Shown here one piece after another: positions 1 through 8,853 of a stretch of 64,000 nt of DNA. This DNA comes from Nocardia sp. MH4. GTDB lineage: Bacteria > Actinomycetota > Actinomycetes > Mycobacteriales > Mycobacteriaceae. The DNA lies in contig NZ_LPNR01000112.1 in NCBI RefSeq assembly GCF_019266065.1, positions 1 through 64,000 on the forward strand, written 5' to 3'. Within the stretch, counting starts at the first letter, position 1. Each line of letters opens with the position of its first letter. Both the position numbers and the translations under genes were made by a program. The notes under the pieces were generated by a model. It saw only the letters and a list, made by a program, of their open reading frames with translations, was not told the origin of the DNA and searched no databases.

Positions 1-507
1 CCCGCCCCGTCGCGTGGCCCGGCGGTGAGCTCGGCACCGGCGGCGACCGGCGGGCCGACCAGCCCGCCCGGTGTCCCGGTGCCCGACACCGCGCCCGCGT
101 GCGCCGACGGTCAGGTGCTCGTCGGCGGCGGACCGGTCACCGCGGCCGCGGGCCATCAGGGGCTGACCCTGCGGTTCTGGCTGGTCGGCGCCGGCGCACC
201 CTGTTCGCTCACCGGCTATCCGGGCGTGGACGCGATCGGCGCCGCGACCATCGGTGCCACCCGCACGCTGCGTGGCTACCTGGGTGGCCTACCGCCCCAT
301 CAGAACGAGCCACCGACGGTGATCCTCACCCGGGACCACGGTGCGGAGGCGGTCGTGGAGGGCACCGCGACCGACGCCTCGGGTACTGCGTGCCCGGCGT
401 ACACCGGATTGCGGGTCACCGTGCCCGACACCACCGAGACCGTCCCGGTCGCCGAGACGCTGTCGGTGTGCGATCTGTCGGTCCATCCGGTCACCCCGAT
501 GAGCTGA
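1..507 (+). CDS. DUF4232-type secreted protein, 5' end outside window
   Basis: The frame is open from base 1 and ends at TGA 505-507. A GTG at 25 is the first start inside the window, but nothing shows it is the real one, so I treat the gene as cut by the window edge. The visible part begins with a Pro/Ala/Gly-rich linker and continues as the domain typical of DUF4232, with paired cysteines, an aromatic-rich strand (LRFWLVGAG), a CSLTGYPGV segment and a C-terminal CDLSVHPV segment. Such proteins are usually lipoproteins or exported proteins of actinobacteria with no known activity. The signal peptide would lie upstream. It converges with the MFS gene, 21 bp away. Confidence 0.75.
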   Translation, partial: PAPSRGPAVSSAPAATGGPTSPPGVPVPDTAPACADGQVLVGGGPVTAAAGHQGLTLRFWLVGAGAPCSLTGYPGVDAIGAATIGATRTLRGYLGGLPPHQNEPPTVILTRDHGAEAVVEGTATDASGTACPAYTGLRVTVPDTTETVPVAETLSVCDLSVHPVTPMS

Positions 508-528
508 TCGTCGGCGCGGCGCTCCGGA

Positions 529-1743
529 TCACGTCTGTGGGCACGAAACCGGTTGGACCGGAACGATTTCCGTGGCCGGGGTGACGCGTAGCCGGGCCAG
601 GCCCCAGACGGTGAGACCGCACAGGGCGTAGCCGGCGCCGAACGCGCACGCGGCCCACCAGCCCCACGAGCTGTAGGCCCAGGCGGTGGTGACCGCGCCG
701 AGGGCGGACCCGGCGGAATAGAAGGTCATGTAGGCGCCGATGACGCTGCCGGTGCGGTCGGGGTGCGCGGTGGTCAGCAGGTGCTGATTGGAGACATGCA
801 CCGCCTGCACGGCGAAGTCGAGCGCGACGATGCCTGCCACGAGCGGGAGCAGGGCCGGCCCCAGCGGGGCGATGAGCAGCCAGGATCCGGCCAGGATCAC
901 CAGCGACCACCCACTGACCGTGCCTGCCCGACCGGCGTCGGCCCACCTGCCCGCTCGGCTCGCGCCGAGGGCACCGGCCAGACCCGCCACCCCGAAGAGC
1001 CCGATCGCGGTGGTCCCGAGGGACCACGGTTCGGCGCCGAGCGGCAGGGCCAGGCCGCTCCAGAGCGTGCCGAAGGACGCGAAGAGGAAGAAGGCGATCA
1101 GGCCACGGCTCAGGAACAGGCGATCGGTGACCAGGAGGCGACCGGTCGACCGCAGGGTCGGCAGGTAGCGTGCGCCGGGCATCCGGACATCAGGGCGCAG
1201 AACCGCCCGGGTGACGACGGCGAGCGCCACGCACGAGCCGGTCAGCAGGACGAAGACGACCCGCCACCCGAGCGTGTCCCCGAGGACGCCCGCGACGACG
1301 CGGACACCGAGAATGCCGAGCACCACTCCCGAGGTGACGGCGCCGATGACGCGACCGCGGGCACCGGGGGCCGCCATCGCGGCCGCGTAGGCGACCGTCA
1401 CCTGCACCACGACCGCGAACACCCCGGCGACGGCGAGCCCCACCATCGCGACCAGGCCGTTCGGTGCGAGGGCTGTGATCGCGGCGCCCACCGCGGTGAG
1501 CACGAGCAGACCGCTGATGAGCCCGCGTCGGTCCATCAGGTCGCCGAGCGGCACCAACAGGATCAGCCCGGCGACATAGCCGAGCTGTCCGGCGGCGACC
1601 AGCAGGCCCAGTGACTCGTCGGGCAAACCCAGTTCGGCGCCCGCCGTCTCCAGCACCGGCTGTATCGCATAGATCGTGGCCACCGCCGTGGCGCACACCG
1701 CGGCCAGCAGCGACCGCTGTGGTCGCGTGATCCCGGGGACCAT
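529..1743 (-). CDS. MFS drug/metabolite exporter, 12-TM type
   Basis: A 404-aa protein with about twelve hydrophobic segments and the MFS loop-2 signature just after TM2 (GDLMDRRGL). It should be a proton-driven exporter of small molecules; the substrate is unknown. I chose ATG 1743 over the in-frame ATG 1764 because a clear GGAGGG ribosome site lies about five bases upstream of 1743 and the extra residues look non-coding. It is divergent from an HxlR regulator, a common arrangement for inducible efflux pumps, and the two share a short promoter region with a repeated 10-mer. Confidence 0.85.
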   Translation of the reverse strand: MVPGITRPQRSLLAAVCATAVATIYAIQPVLETAGAELGLPDESLGLLVAAGQLGYVAGLILLVPLGDLMDRRGLISGLLVLTAVGAAITALAPNGLVAMVGLAVAGVFAVVVQVTVAYAAAMAAPGARGRVIGAVTSGVVLGILGVRVVAGVLGDTLGWRVVFVLLTGSCVALAVVTRAVLRPDVRMPGARYLPTLRSTGRLLVTDRLFLSRGLIAFFLFASFGTLWSGLALPLGAEPWSLGTTAIGLFGVAGLAGALGASRAGRWADAGRAGTVSGWSLVILAGSWLLIAPLGPALLPLVAGIVALDFAVQAVHVSNQHLLTTAHPDRTGSVIGAYMTFYSAGSALGAVTTAWAYSSWGWWAACAFGAGYALCGLTVWGLARLRVTPATEIVPVQPVSCPQT

Positions 1744-1763
1744 CAGCCCTCCATTCGGTAGCA

Positions 1764-1810
1764 AAATGCAACCAACTCACGATAGGGAATAATGGTTTCG
1801 AAATGCAACC
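1764..1810. promoter_or_regulatory. Candidate HxlR operator: two direct 10-mers in the divergent promoter
   Basis: The 10-mer AAATGCAACC occurs at 1764-1773 and again at 1801-1810, in the same orientation and 37 bp apart, about 3.5 helical turns. The first copy sits just upstream of the MFS ribosome site; the second is upstream of the chosen HxlR start. The AT-rich stretch between them (about 1783-1793) is the likely promoter core. The sequence shows the repeat; the operator role is inferred. Confidence 0.5.
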
Positions 1811-1827
1811 CGATGGAAGGGGTGGGG

Positions 1828-2280
1828 ATGACACCGACGTCCGGCGTCGATCGCGCGTGGACCGATCCCACGTGTCCGGTCGCCCGCACCGTCGACCTGG
1901 TGGGCGATCGCTGGAGCCTGCTCATCGTCCGCGACGCCATGGACGGACCCGGCTCGTTCACCGAGTTCCGGCAGCGGCTCGGGATCGCCCGCAATATCCT
2001 CGCCGACCGGCTGCGCAGGCTCGTCGACGACGGCATCCTCACCACCAGCGCCACGCCGAGCGGCAAGCGGCACGTCTACGAGCTCACCGCCGCCGGGCGC
2101 GATCTGTTCACGACCATCGTCGCCCTGCGGCAGTGGGGCGAACGGCACGCCTTCGCCGACGGTGCGCGGCATTCGACCCTGGTCGATCGAGACGGTGAGG
2201 CGCTCGCCGAACTGCGGCCCCACAGTCTCTCGGGCGTGCCGGTCACCGCCGAGACCACCGACGTGCGGCGCGTGGACTGA
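1828..2280 (+). CDS. HxlR-family transcriptional regulator
   Basis: A 150-aa winged-helix regulator. It has the family layout: a cysteine near the N-terminus (Cys16), then the VGDRWSLLIVRD helix (about 25-36), the recognition region FRQRLGIARNILADRL and a LTAAGRDL wing. Some HxlR proteins sense electrophiles or oxidants through this N-terminal Cys. ATG 1828 is chosen because GGAAGGGG lies just upstream; an ATG at 1792 would add twelve residues that include one copy of the repeated 10-mer. It probably controls the divergent MFS pump and itself. It converges with the acyl-CoA dehydrogenase gene. Confidence 0.85.
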   Translation: MTPTSGVDRAWTDPTCPVARTVDLVGDRWSLLIVRDAMDGPGSFTEFRQRLGIARNILADRLRRLVDDGILTTSATPSGKRHVYELTAAGRDLFTTIVALRQWGERHAFADGARHSTLVDRDGEALAELRPHSLSGVPVTAETTDVRRVD

Positions 2281-2319
2281 GCCGGCACCGGCACCGGATT
2301 CCCGGCGGTGACCTCCCGA

Positions 2320-3609
2320 TCAGAGGTTGCCGACTTCGCGTTCGAGCCGCCGCGCGACCAGGTCGCGGGCCTGCTCGCGCAGCACCGGGCGGAAACCGGT
2401 GGGATACACCGGGTCCGCGGGCGCGTACTGCTTCAGGACCTCCTTGGCCAGGGTGATCTTGTGGACCTCGGTGGGCCCGTCGGCGATGGCCATGACCTCG
2501 GCGTAGGTGGTCATGTCGAGGAACGGGAGATCGGTGCTGACACCGAGCGCGCCGTGCAGATGCAGTGCGCGGCGGGCGATGTCGTTCATCACCGTCGGCA
2601 TCGCCACCTTGATGGCGGCGATGTCCTTGCGGACCGCGCGATAGTCCTGGGCCTGGTCGATGCGCCAGGCCGTGCGCAGTACGAGCAGGCGGAACTGCTC
2701 CATCTGGATCCAGCTGTCGGCGATACGCTCCTGGGTCATCTGGAAGCCGCCGAGCACGCCCTTGCGGGCCGGGCGCGACACCGCGCGCTCGCACATCATG
2801 TCGAACGCCTTGCGGACCAGCGCGACCGTGCGCATCGCGTGGTGCACGCGGCCGCCGCCGAGGCGGGTCTGCGCGACGACGAAACCGGCGCCCTCCGCGC
2901 CCAGCAGGTGATCGGCGGGCACCCGGACGTCGGTGAACCGCAGGTGCCCTTCGTGTTCGCTGAAGCCGGGCACGGTGAAATTGCGCACCAGCTCGAGCCC
3001 GGGCGCATCGGCCGGGACGATGAACATCGACAGCCGCAGATGCGGTTCGGCGTCCGGATCGGTCACCACCATCACGATGTGGAAGGTGGCGAACTCTGCG
3101 CAGGAGTTGAACCACTTCTCGCCGTTGATGACCCACTCGTCCCCGTCGCGGACCGCGGTGGTGCGAAACGCCGTCGGATCCGAGCCGCCGGTGGGCTCGG
3201 TCATCACGTAACAGGAGCCGATCTCGCCGTCGAGCAACGGCTGCAGGTACTTCTGCTTCTGCTCCACGGTGCCGAAGTGTGCCAGGATCTCGGCGTTGCC
3301 GGAATCCGGTGCCTGACAACCGAAGACGAGCGGCGCCCACATCGACGTGCCGAGCACCTCGTTGAGCAGCGCGAGCTCGAGCTGACCGTAGCCGGGACCG
3401 CCCAATTCGGGGCCGAGGTGGCAGGCCCACAGTCCCTGATCCTTCACCTGCTGCTGCAGCGGCCGCATGAGCGCGCGGATCTCCGGATCGGTCCGGTCAT
3501 AGGGGTTGGGGTAGATCAGATCCAGGGGCTCGACCTCGGTGCGGACGAACTCCGCGACCCAGTCGAGCTTGCGCTGGTACTCCGGATCGGTCTCGAAATC
3601 CCAAGCCAT
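2320..3609 (-). CDS. Acyl-CoA dehydrogenase family protein
   Basis: A 429-aa flavoprotein, slightly longer than classical acyl-CoA dehydrogenases and closer to the ACAD10/11-like bacterial branch. The family regions are present in order: the N-terminal helical domain, CYVMTEPTGGSDPTAF in the FAD-binding middle domain, EWVINGEKWF, and the C-terminal helical domain ending GPTEVHKITLAKEVLK. It should introduce an alpha,beta double bond into an acyl-CoA, passing electrons to ETF. ATG 3609 follows an AAAGG site and lies two bases after the stop of the upstream TetR gene, so both are co-transcribed. The substrate is not predictable from sequence. Confidence 0.88.
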   Translation of the reverse strand: MAWDFETDPEYQRKLDWVAEFVRTEVEPLDLIYPNPYDRTDPEIRALMRPLQQQVKDQGLWACHLGPELGGPGYGQLELALLNEVLGTSMWAPLVFGCQAPDSGNAEILAHFGTVEQKQKYLQPLLDGEIGSCYVMTEPTGGSDPTAFRTTAVRDGDEWVINGEKWFNSCAEFATFHIVMVVTDPDAEPHLRLSMFIVPADAPGLELVRNFTVPGFSEHEGHLRFTDVRVPADHLLGAEGAGFVVAQTRLGGGRVHHAMRTVALVRKAFDMMCERAVSRPARKGVLGGFQMTQERIADSWIQMEQFRLLVLRTAWRIDQAQDYRAVRKDIAAIKVAMPTVMNDIARRALHLHGALGVSTDLPFLDMTTYAEVMAIADGPTEVHKITLAKEVLKQYAPADPVYPTGFRPVLREQARDLVARRLEREVGNL

Positions 3610-3611
3610 GG

Positions 3612-4271
3612 TCAGCCTTTCGGGTCGGTGTCCGTGGCGCTGAGCCCGGACAGGACGGTGTCGGTGAGGATGTCGGCGATCTCGGCGGGGGAGTGCGCCC
3701 CGCGTTCGCGGTACCAGAACCCGAGCGAGTTCAGCATGCCGAGCAGGCCGTTGGTGACGACGTGATCGGCGGTGCGTAGCTGCCCCGCGGCGTAGCCCGC
3801 ATCGATGACGTCCTGCCAGCGATGCTGGAGGCGGTCGCGCAGCCGCTGCAACTCGATCGCGCGGTCGCCGGTCAGGGCGTCGGCATCGCGCAGGTGCACG
3901 GCGACCGCGCGGCGATGGGTGACGATCAGCTCCACATGACTGCGGATGAGCAGGCGCAGCGTCGCGACCGGGTCGGTGCTCGCCTCGGCGAGGCGCTCGG
4001 CGTCGGCGAGCAGCAGGCGGGTGTAGTCGGCGAGGATCTCCCACAGCAGCTCCTCCTTGGAGCCGATGTGGTAGTACAGCGCGCCGCGCTGGACGTCGGC
4101 CCTGGCGCCGATCTCGGCGACGCCGGTGCCGTGGAAGCCGCGCTCGGCGAACAGCTCCAGCGCGGCGGCGCGGATGCGATCACGGGTGTCGGCCGCGCCG
4201 CGATCGGCGGCCGGCGGGCGGCCGCGGCGACGGACCGGAGCGACGGGTTCGCCTGCTCGCGCGACGCTCAT
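3612..4271 (-). CDS. TetR-family regulator of the acyl-CoA dehydrogenase operon
   Basis: A 219-aa regulator with a basic, Arg/Pro-rich N-terminal tail and a TetR helix-turn-helix (about 28-75: ALELFAERGFHGTGVAEIG, then QRGALYYHIGSKEELLWEI). The all-helical C-terminal ligand domain resembles those of acyl-CoA-responsive regulators, which fits its place directly upstream of, and two bases from, an acyl-CoA dehydrogenase gene. GGAGGCACG precedes the ATG. The promoter should lie in the region shared with malate synthase, where an AT-rich stretch occurs at about 4313-4340. Ligand identity is inferred only from context. Confidence 0.83.
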   Translation of the reverse strand: MSVARAGEPVAPVRRRGRPPAADRGAADTRDRIRAAALELFAERGFHGTGVAEIGARADVQRGALYYHIGSKEELLWEILADYTRLLLADAERLAEASTDPVATLRLLIRSHVELIVTHRRAVAVHLRDADALTGDRAIELQRLRDRLQHRWQDVIDAGYAAGQLRTADHVVTNGLLGMLNSLGFWYRERGAHSPAEIADILTDTVLSGLSATDTDPKG

Positions 4272-4365
4272 CGTGCCTCCGCTCCACCCGGCGACCTGGG
4301 CGAGCCGCCGAGAAATGTTCCGGTCAGTACATTAATTCTCCGGGTGCCTACAATCAAGGGGTGTG

Positions 4366-4407
4366 CCGCCACGCCCACGCGCCGACCCCGGCGTCTCGGC
4401 GTGGCGG
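4366..4407 (+). promoter_or_regulatory. Nested stem-loop upstream of malate synthase
   Basis: CCGCCACGCC at 4366-4375 pairs perfectly with GGCGTGGCGG at 4398-4407. Inside the 22-nt loop, CGCCG (4380-4384) pairs with CGGCG (4389-4393) around a 4-base loop. The structure lies 109 bp before the malate synthase start and has no T-run. It could be a 5'-UTR element or a protein site with dyad symmetry; the transcription start is not known. Confidence 0.45.
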
Positions 4408-4516
4408 AATGGACGGCGGTTCCACGACGTTCCCACCCACACGAGGTGTCACCACTACCCACGGGTAACATGACATCGACTTTTCCCACCCGGCTTTCTC
4501 AAAAGTGAGGCAGTAG

Positions 4517-6694
4517 ATGACAGAGCGGATTCAGGTCGGCGGGCTCCAGGTGGCCAGCGTTCTCCACGATTTCATCGAGAACGAGGCGCTCCCCGGTACC
4601 GGCGTAGATTCCGCCGCGTTCTGGGCCGGAGCCGAGCAGGTCATCAACGACCTCGCCCCGCGCAACCGCGCCCTGCTGGCCGAACGCGACGAGATCCAGG
4701 GCAAGCTCGACGCCTGGCACCAGGAGAGCCCCGGCGCCGGCTACGACAAGGGCGCCTACAAGCAGTTCCTGACCGAGATCGGTTACCTGCGTCCCGAGCC
4801 CGCCCCGTTCCAGATCGGCACCGGCAACGTCGACGCCGAGATCGCCACCACCGCGGGCCCGCAGCTCGTGGTGCCGGTGATGAACGCGCGCTTCGCGATC
4901 AACGCCGCCAACGCGCGGTGGGGCTCGCTCTACGACGCGCTCTACGGCACCGACGCCATCTCCGAGGCCAACGGCGCCGAGAAGGGCACCGGCTACAACC
5001 GCGTGCGCGGCGACAAGGTCATCGAGTGGGGCCGCAACTTCCTCGACGACGCCGTCACCCTGATCACCGGCTCGCACATCGGTTCGTCGTACTACAAGAT
5101 CGTCGACGGCGAGCTCGAGGTCGGCCTGGAAGACGGCACCGACATCGGCCTGGCCGATCCGTCGCAGCTCGTCGGCTACCTGGGCGACCCCGAGGCCCCG
5201 ACCTCGGTGCTGCTCAAGCACAACGGCCTGCACATCGAGATCCAGATCGACGCGAACTCGCCGATCGGCTCGACCGACACCGCCGGTGTCAAGGACATCG
5301 TGCTCGAGTCCGCGCTCACCACGATCATGGACTTCGAGGACTCGGTCGCCGCGGTCGACGCCGACGACAAGGTCGTCTGTTACCGCAACTGGCTCGGCCT
5401 GATGAAGGGCGACCTGGCCGAAGAGGTCACCAAGAACGGCAAGACCTTCACCCGCACCATGAACCCCGACCGCGTGTTCACCGCGCTCGACGGTTCCGAG
5501 CTGGTGCTGCACGGCCGTTCGCTGCTGTTCGTGCGCAACGTGGGTCACCTGATGACCTCCGACGCGATCATCGACGCGCAGGGCAACGAGGTGCCCGAGG
5601 GCATCATGGACGGCCTGATCACCTCGCTGATCGCCGTGCACTCGCTCAACGGCTCCGCCCAGCTGGCCAACACCCGCACCGGCTCGGTCTACATCGTGAA
5701 GCCGAAGATGCACGGCCCCGACGAGGCCGCGTTCACCAACGAGCTGTTCGGCCGGATCGAGGACGTCCTCGGCCTGACCCGCAACACCCTCAAGGTCGGG
5801 ATCATGGACGAGGAGCGCCGCACCACGGTCAACCTCGCCGCGTCGATCGAGGCCGCCAAGGAGCGCGTGGTGTTCATCAACACCGGCTTCCTGGACCGCA
5901 CCGGCGACGAGATCCACACCTCCATGGAGGCCGGGCCGATGGTCCGCAAGGCCGAGATGAAGACCCAGACCTGGATCACCTCCTACGAGGACTGGAACGT
6001 CGACACCGGTCTGGCCAAGGGTCTGCCCAGCAAGGCGCAGATCGGCAAGGGCATGTGGGCCATGCCCGACCTGATGGCGGGCATGCTCGAGCAGAAGATC
6101 GGCCACCCCAAGGCCGGCGCCAACACCGCGTGGGTCCCCTCGCCGACCGCCGCCACCCTGCACGCCACCCACTACCACCAGGTGGACGTGTTCAAGCGGC
6201 AGTCCGAGATCGCCAAGGGCGGCCCGCGTGCCACCGTCGACCAGATCCTGGAGATCCCGCTGGCCCAGTCCACCGACTGGTCCGACGAGGAGAAGCGTCA
6301 GGAGCTGGACAACAACTCCCAGGGCATCCTGGGCTACGTCGTCCGCTGGATCGATCACGGTGTCGGCTGCTCGAAGGTGCCCGACATCAACGACATCGGC
6401 CTGATGGAAGACCGTGCCACCCTGCGCATCTCGAGCCAGCTGGTCGCCAACTGGCTGCGCCACGGCATCGTCACCGAGGCCGACGTGATCGCCAGCCTCG
6501 AGCGCATGGCGCCGGTCGTCGACCGCCAGAACGCCGGCGACAAGGCCTACCGCCCGATGGCGCCGGACTTCGACGCCTCGATCGCCTTCCAGGCCGCCAA
6601 GGAACTGGTGCTCGAGGGCACCAAGCAGCCCAACGGCTACACCGAGCCGATCCTGCACCGCCGCCGCCGCGAGTTCAAGGCTGCGCAGAAGTAG
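4517..6694 (+). CDS. glcB: Malate synthase G
   Basis: A 725-aa cytosolic enzyme that condenses glyoxylate and acetyl-CoA to malate, the second step of the glyoxylate shunt used for growth on fatty acids and acetate. Length and architecture are those of isoform G (about 720-740 aa). Recognisable segments include TIMDFEDSVAAVDADDK around residues 272-288, MNPDRVFTALDGSELVLHGR, the GIMDEERRTTVNLAASI strand with the active-site Glu/Arg neighbourhood, and SQLVANWLRHG after MEDRATLRISSQ, the region holding the catalytic Asp. ATG 4517 follows AAGTGAGG. It appears to be monocistronic, with a strong hairpin after the stop. Confidence 0.97.
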   Translation: MTERIQVGGLQVASVLHDFIENEALPGTGVDSAAFWAGAEQVINDLAPRNRALLAERDEIQGKLDAWHQESPGAGYDKGAYKQFLTEIGYLRPEPAPFQIGTGNVDAEIATTAGPQLVVPVMNARFAINAANARWGSLYDALYGTDAISEANGAEKGTGYNRVRGDKVIEWGRNFLDDAVTLITGSHIGSSYYKIVDGELEVGLEDGTDIGLADPSQLVGYLGDPEAPTSVLLKHNGLHIEIQIDANSPIGSTDTAGVKDIVLESALTTIMDFEDSVAAVDADDKVVCYRNWLGLMKGDLAEEVTKNGKTFTRTMNPDRVFTALDGSELVLHGRSLLFVRNVGHLMTSDAIIDAQGNEVPEGIMDGLITSLIAVHSLNGSAQLANTRTGSVYIVKPKMHGPDEAAFTNELFGRIEDVLGLTRNTLKVGIMDEERRTTVNLAASIEAAKERVVFINTGFLDRTGDEIHTSMEAGPMVRKAEMKTQTWITSYEDWNVDTGLAKGLPSKAQIGKGMWAMPDLMAGMLEQKIGHPKAGANTAWVPSPTAATLHATHYHQVDVFKRQSEIAKGGPRATVDQILEIPLAQSTDWSDEEKRQELDNNSQGILGYVVRWIDHGVGCSKVPDINDIGLMEDRATLRISSQLVANWLRHGIVTEADVIASLERMAPVVDRQNAGDKAYRPMAPDFDASIAFQAAKELVLEGTKQPNGYTEPILHRRRREFKAAQK

Positions 6695-6740
6695 TGCTGC
6701 CGAGTGCATGAAAAGTAGCTCATAGCAGTGCTTTTCGCTT

Positions 6741-6776
6741 GTGGCCCCGCGTCGGAGAGATCCGGCGCGGGGCCAC
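6741..6776 (+). terminator. Hairpin terminator after glcB
   Basis: GTGGCCCCGCG (6741-6751) is perfectly complementary to CGCGGGGCCAC (6766-6776), forming an 11-bp GC-rich stem 46 bp past the glcB stop. There is no T-run, as is usual in high-GC actinobacteria. Confidence 0.7.
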
Positions 6777-6827
6777 TGCCGTCACTGGACATGAACGTTG
6801 GAGACGACGAGCGGGCGATGCTCGGCG

Positions 6828-7325
6828 TCAGTTCACGGCACGCTGAATCCGGGTTCTCCTTGCGCGCATCGCTTCGGTGGATTCGCGAATCTTCTGCTGG
6901 ATACGCCAGGACCGCCGAAGGAATTCGATGAAGCCGTCGGCAAGCTTGTGATCCTCAGGGGCACACTCGTTGTAGAGATAGACTGCACCGGATCCGCGTC
7001 GGAAGAAATAGACCTTATAGCCTTGATGGTGGCCGAAGAAGAAGTGGTTCTCCAGTGTCGGTCCCTCGCCGGAGATGTCTTCGGCGGCCTCTCGGGCATC
7101 CAGCATTCGCGGAAAGAACAGGTCGGTTCCCCGGAAGAGTGTGCCGGCCTGCTTTCCCATCTGCGCGAGAAATGCGTGATACTCATCGGGGATCGGGAAG
7201 CCTTCGGGCGCAAGAGAATAGACCTGTGCGATCTCTGCTGAGTCACACCCGATGATCGAGCAACAATCTATCGGGGGCGGGCCAGTTGGCGTATCGCACC
7301 GCCTCGATGCTCTGGTTTCCGCTGT
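6828..7325 (-). pseudogene. Broken SUKH (SMI1/KNR4) family gene
   Basis: The minus-strand frame is open from a stop at 7326-7328 down to 6828 and reads as the body of a SUKH domain: EIAQVYSL, GFPIPDEYHAFLAQMG, then a strand with VYFFRRGSGAVYLYNE and a C-terminal helix FIEFLRRSWRIQQK. SUKH proteins are typically immunity proteins against contact-dependent or polymorphic toxins. No ATG, GTG or TTG exists in frame between 7161 and 7328; the only start is ATG 7160, in the middle of the conserved FLAQMG motif, so the domain would lose its first strands. A second frame upstream (about 7250-7330) looks like possible lost N-terminal sequence, suggesting a frameshift. Base composition is less GC-rich than the neighbours. 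The rest of 6777-7474 shows no convincing gene. Confidence 0.6.
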
Positions 7326-7474
7326 TCAGAAGTAGCTACTCGCGAATGAAGCGTGCTGCGCGTCGAGCGAATCGCTCGCAACGCAGCCGGTCGATGACGT
7401 CGTCTTCGACCTGTGCGAGGGCACAATTGCGGAAACCACCTCTGGGACAACGATCGGTGACACGACTGGGACCC

Positions 7475-8842
7475 TCACCAGTAGTGCGGGGTGAGTCCCC
7501 AGAAGTCGAATTCGGTGGTGAGGAGGGTGCGGAGGGCGGCGCGGGTGGGGAAGCGGTCCGGGTCGGCGCCGGTGACGGCGAGGGTGACGGTGTGGCCGTC
7601 GGTGCAGAAGGAGAGGTTCACACCGACTTCCACGCGGCGGAACATGGCGGGATCGTTCGTGCAGACGACCGGGCGCATGAGGACGGCCGAGGCGTGGTGG
7701 CCGGCGAAATCGGCGACGCCTTGGGCGGTGTCGCCGAGGTTGGTGCACAGGCATTCCGGTGCGGTGGCGGTCCGGGCGAAATGGCGCAGGACGAAACGCG
7801 GCAGGATCATCTGGAGGGGTTGCAGGTGTTGCAGGGCCGGGGTGGTCGCCGGGTCGCGGTAGGCGGTCGCCGCCTGTTTGACCGCCGTGCGGACCGCGGC
7901 GAGGTCGACGCGATCGGTGGTGCGGTAGCGGACCGAGATCGGCAGGCCGGTGGTGGCATTGGCGCGCGGGTCGTCGGCGGTGCGCATCGAATGGGGGATG
8001 TCGACGCGGATGTCGGCGGCGTCGCCGACACGTCCGCTGCGCCCGAGCAGGCCAGCGCCGAGGGCGATCAGCAGCCCGTTGGTCGTGCCGGAATGTGTTG
8101 CGGCGACGGAGTTCCACTGGTCCAGCGACAGCTGCACGACGACGTCGGCGGGGGACCATCGCCGCGGCAGCGGCAGCAGGGGTTGCGCGGGTCGGGGCGT
8201 GCGGTCGGGCTCGGTGACAGCCCGGGCCGCGATCGCGGCCCGGATGCCCTTCGCCACCGCTCGCAGCTGATGCAGCGCATCGGAGACGTTCGCGCCGAGC
8301 GCGTTTCGCGGTGCCCGGCCGACCAGCGCCCCGGAACTCACGGTCCGGTCGGGTTCCTCCGCCAGGCGGGCCAGCGCATCGCCGACGGCGAACAGCACCG
8401 CGCCGCCGTCGGAGGCCACGTGCGAGGTCACCAGCGACACCAGGGTCCCGCCCGTGGTGGTCGGCGCGGCCGACAATCGCCACACCAGACCGGTGCCGGG
8501 GTCGAACTCCACCCGGCTCTGCGCGAAGTACCAGTCCAGCACCTCGTCCTCGGCGACCGGCACCGTGTCCCACCCCAGCGGGATCGAGGCGGTGGCGGGC
8601 ATCCAGTACGGCCGGGCGAAGGGCACCCGGGTTCCCTCGACCCGGCGGGCCAGGAAGCCCTGGGCGAGGTGGGCGTGGAAGCGGTCGAGCAGGTCCCGGC
8701 TCAGCGGCTCGTCGAACCGCCACGCGAGCTGGTTGACCAGTGCGTTGCCGTAGAGGCTGTGCAGTTTGAGGAACAGGTCGTCGTCGGCGGTGAGCCGATT
8801 GACGGCGGCCACGGGAGTGATCGCGGGAGCGGTGAGCGTCAT
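7475..8842 (-). CDS. Cassette A: WS/DGAT-like (condensation-fold) acyltransferase
   Basis: A 455-aa protein of the condensation/WS-DGAT/PapA superfamily. The N-terminus LTADDDLFLKL corresponds to the conserved start of wax ester synthases, and the catalytic motif is H141-V-A-S-D145-G. C-terminal conserved blocks include DIPHSMRTADDPRANATTG and ECLCTNLGD. Expected role: transfer of an acyl group from acyl-CoA or a carrier protein onto a hydroxyl of a lipid or glycolipid. It is the last gene of a five-gene minus-strand operon, 11 bp after the ABC permease. The closest relative in the window is the protein at 30730-32118, with near-identical motifs. The first His of the usual HHxxxDG is Ser here. 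The substrate is unknown. Confidence 0.72.
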   Translation of the reverse strand: MTLTAPAITPVAAVNRLTADDDLFLKLHSLYGNALVNQLAWRFDEPLSRDLLDRFHAHLAQGFLARRVEGTRVPFARPYWMPATASIPLGWDTVPVAEDEVLDWYFAQSRVEFDPGTGLVWRLSAAPTTTGGTLVSLVTSHVASDGGAVLFAVGDALARLAEEPDRTVSSGALVGRAPRNALGANVSDALHQLRAVAKGIRAAIAARAVTEPDRTPRPAQPLLPLPRRWSPADVVVQLSLDQWNSVAATHSGTTNGLLIALGAGLLGRSGRVGDAADIRVDIPHSMRTADDPRANATTGLPISVRYRTTDRVDLAAVRTAVKQAATAYRDPATTPALQHLQPLQMILPRFVLRHFARTATAPECLCTNLGDTAQGVADFAGHHASAVLMRPVVCTNDPAMFRRVEVGVNLSFCTDGHTVTLAVTGADPDRFPTRAALRTLLTTEFDFWGLTPHYW

Positions 8843-8853
8843 GGTGGCTCCTC

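Noticed and set aside
1792..1827. Earlier ATG for the HxlR gene
   Set aside because: No ribosome site precedes it and it would translate the repeated 10-mer; ATG 1828 has GGAAGGGG upstream and gives the normal family length.
4499..6709. Minus-strand open frame of over 700 codons opposite glcB
   Set aside because: It mirrors the glcB codon positions, is rich in Val/Gly/Leu/Asp/His as antisense frames of GC-rich genes are, and matches no family, whereas the plus strand is clearly malate synthase G.
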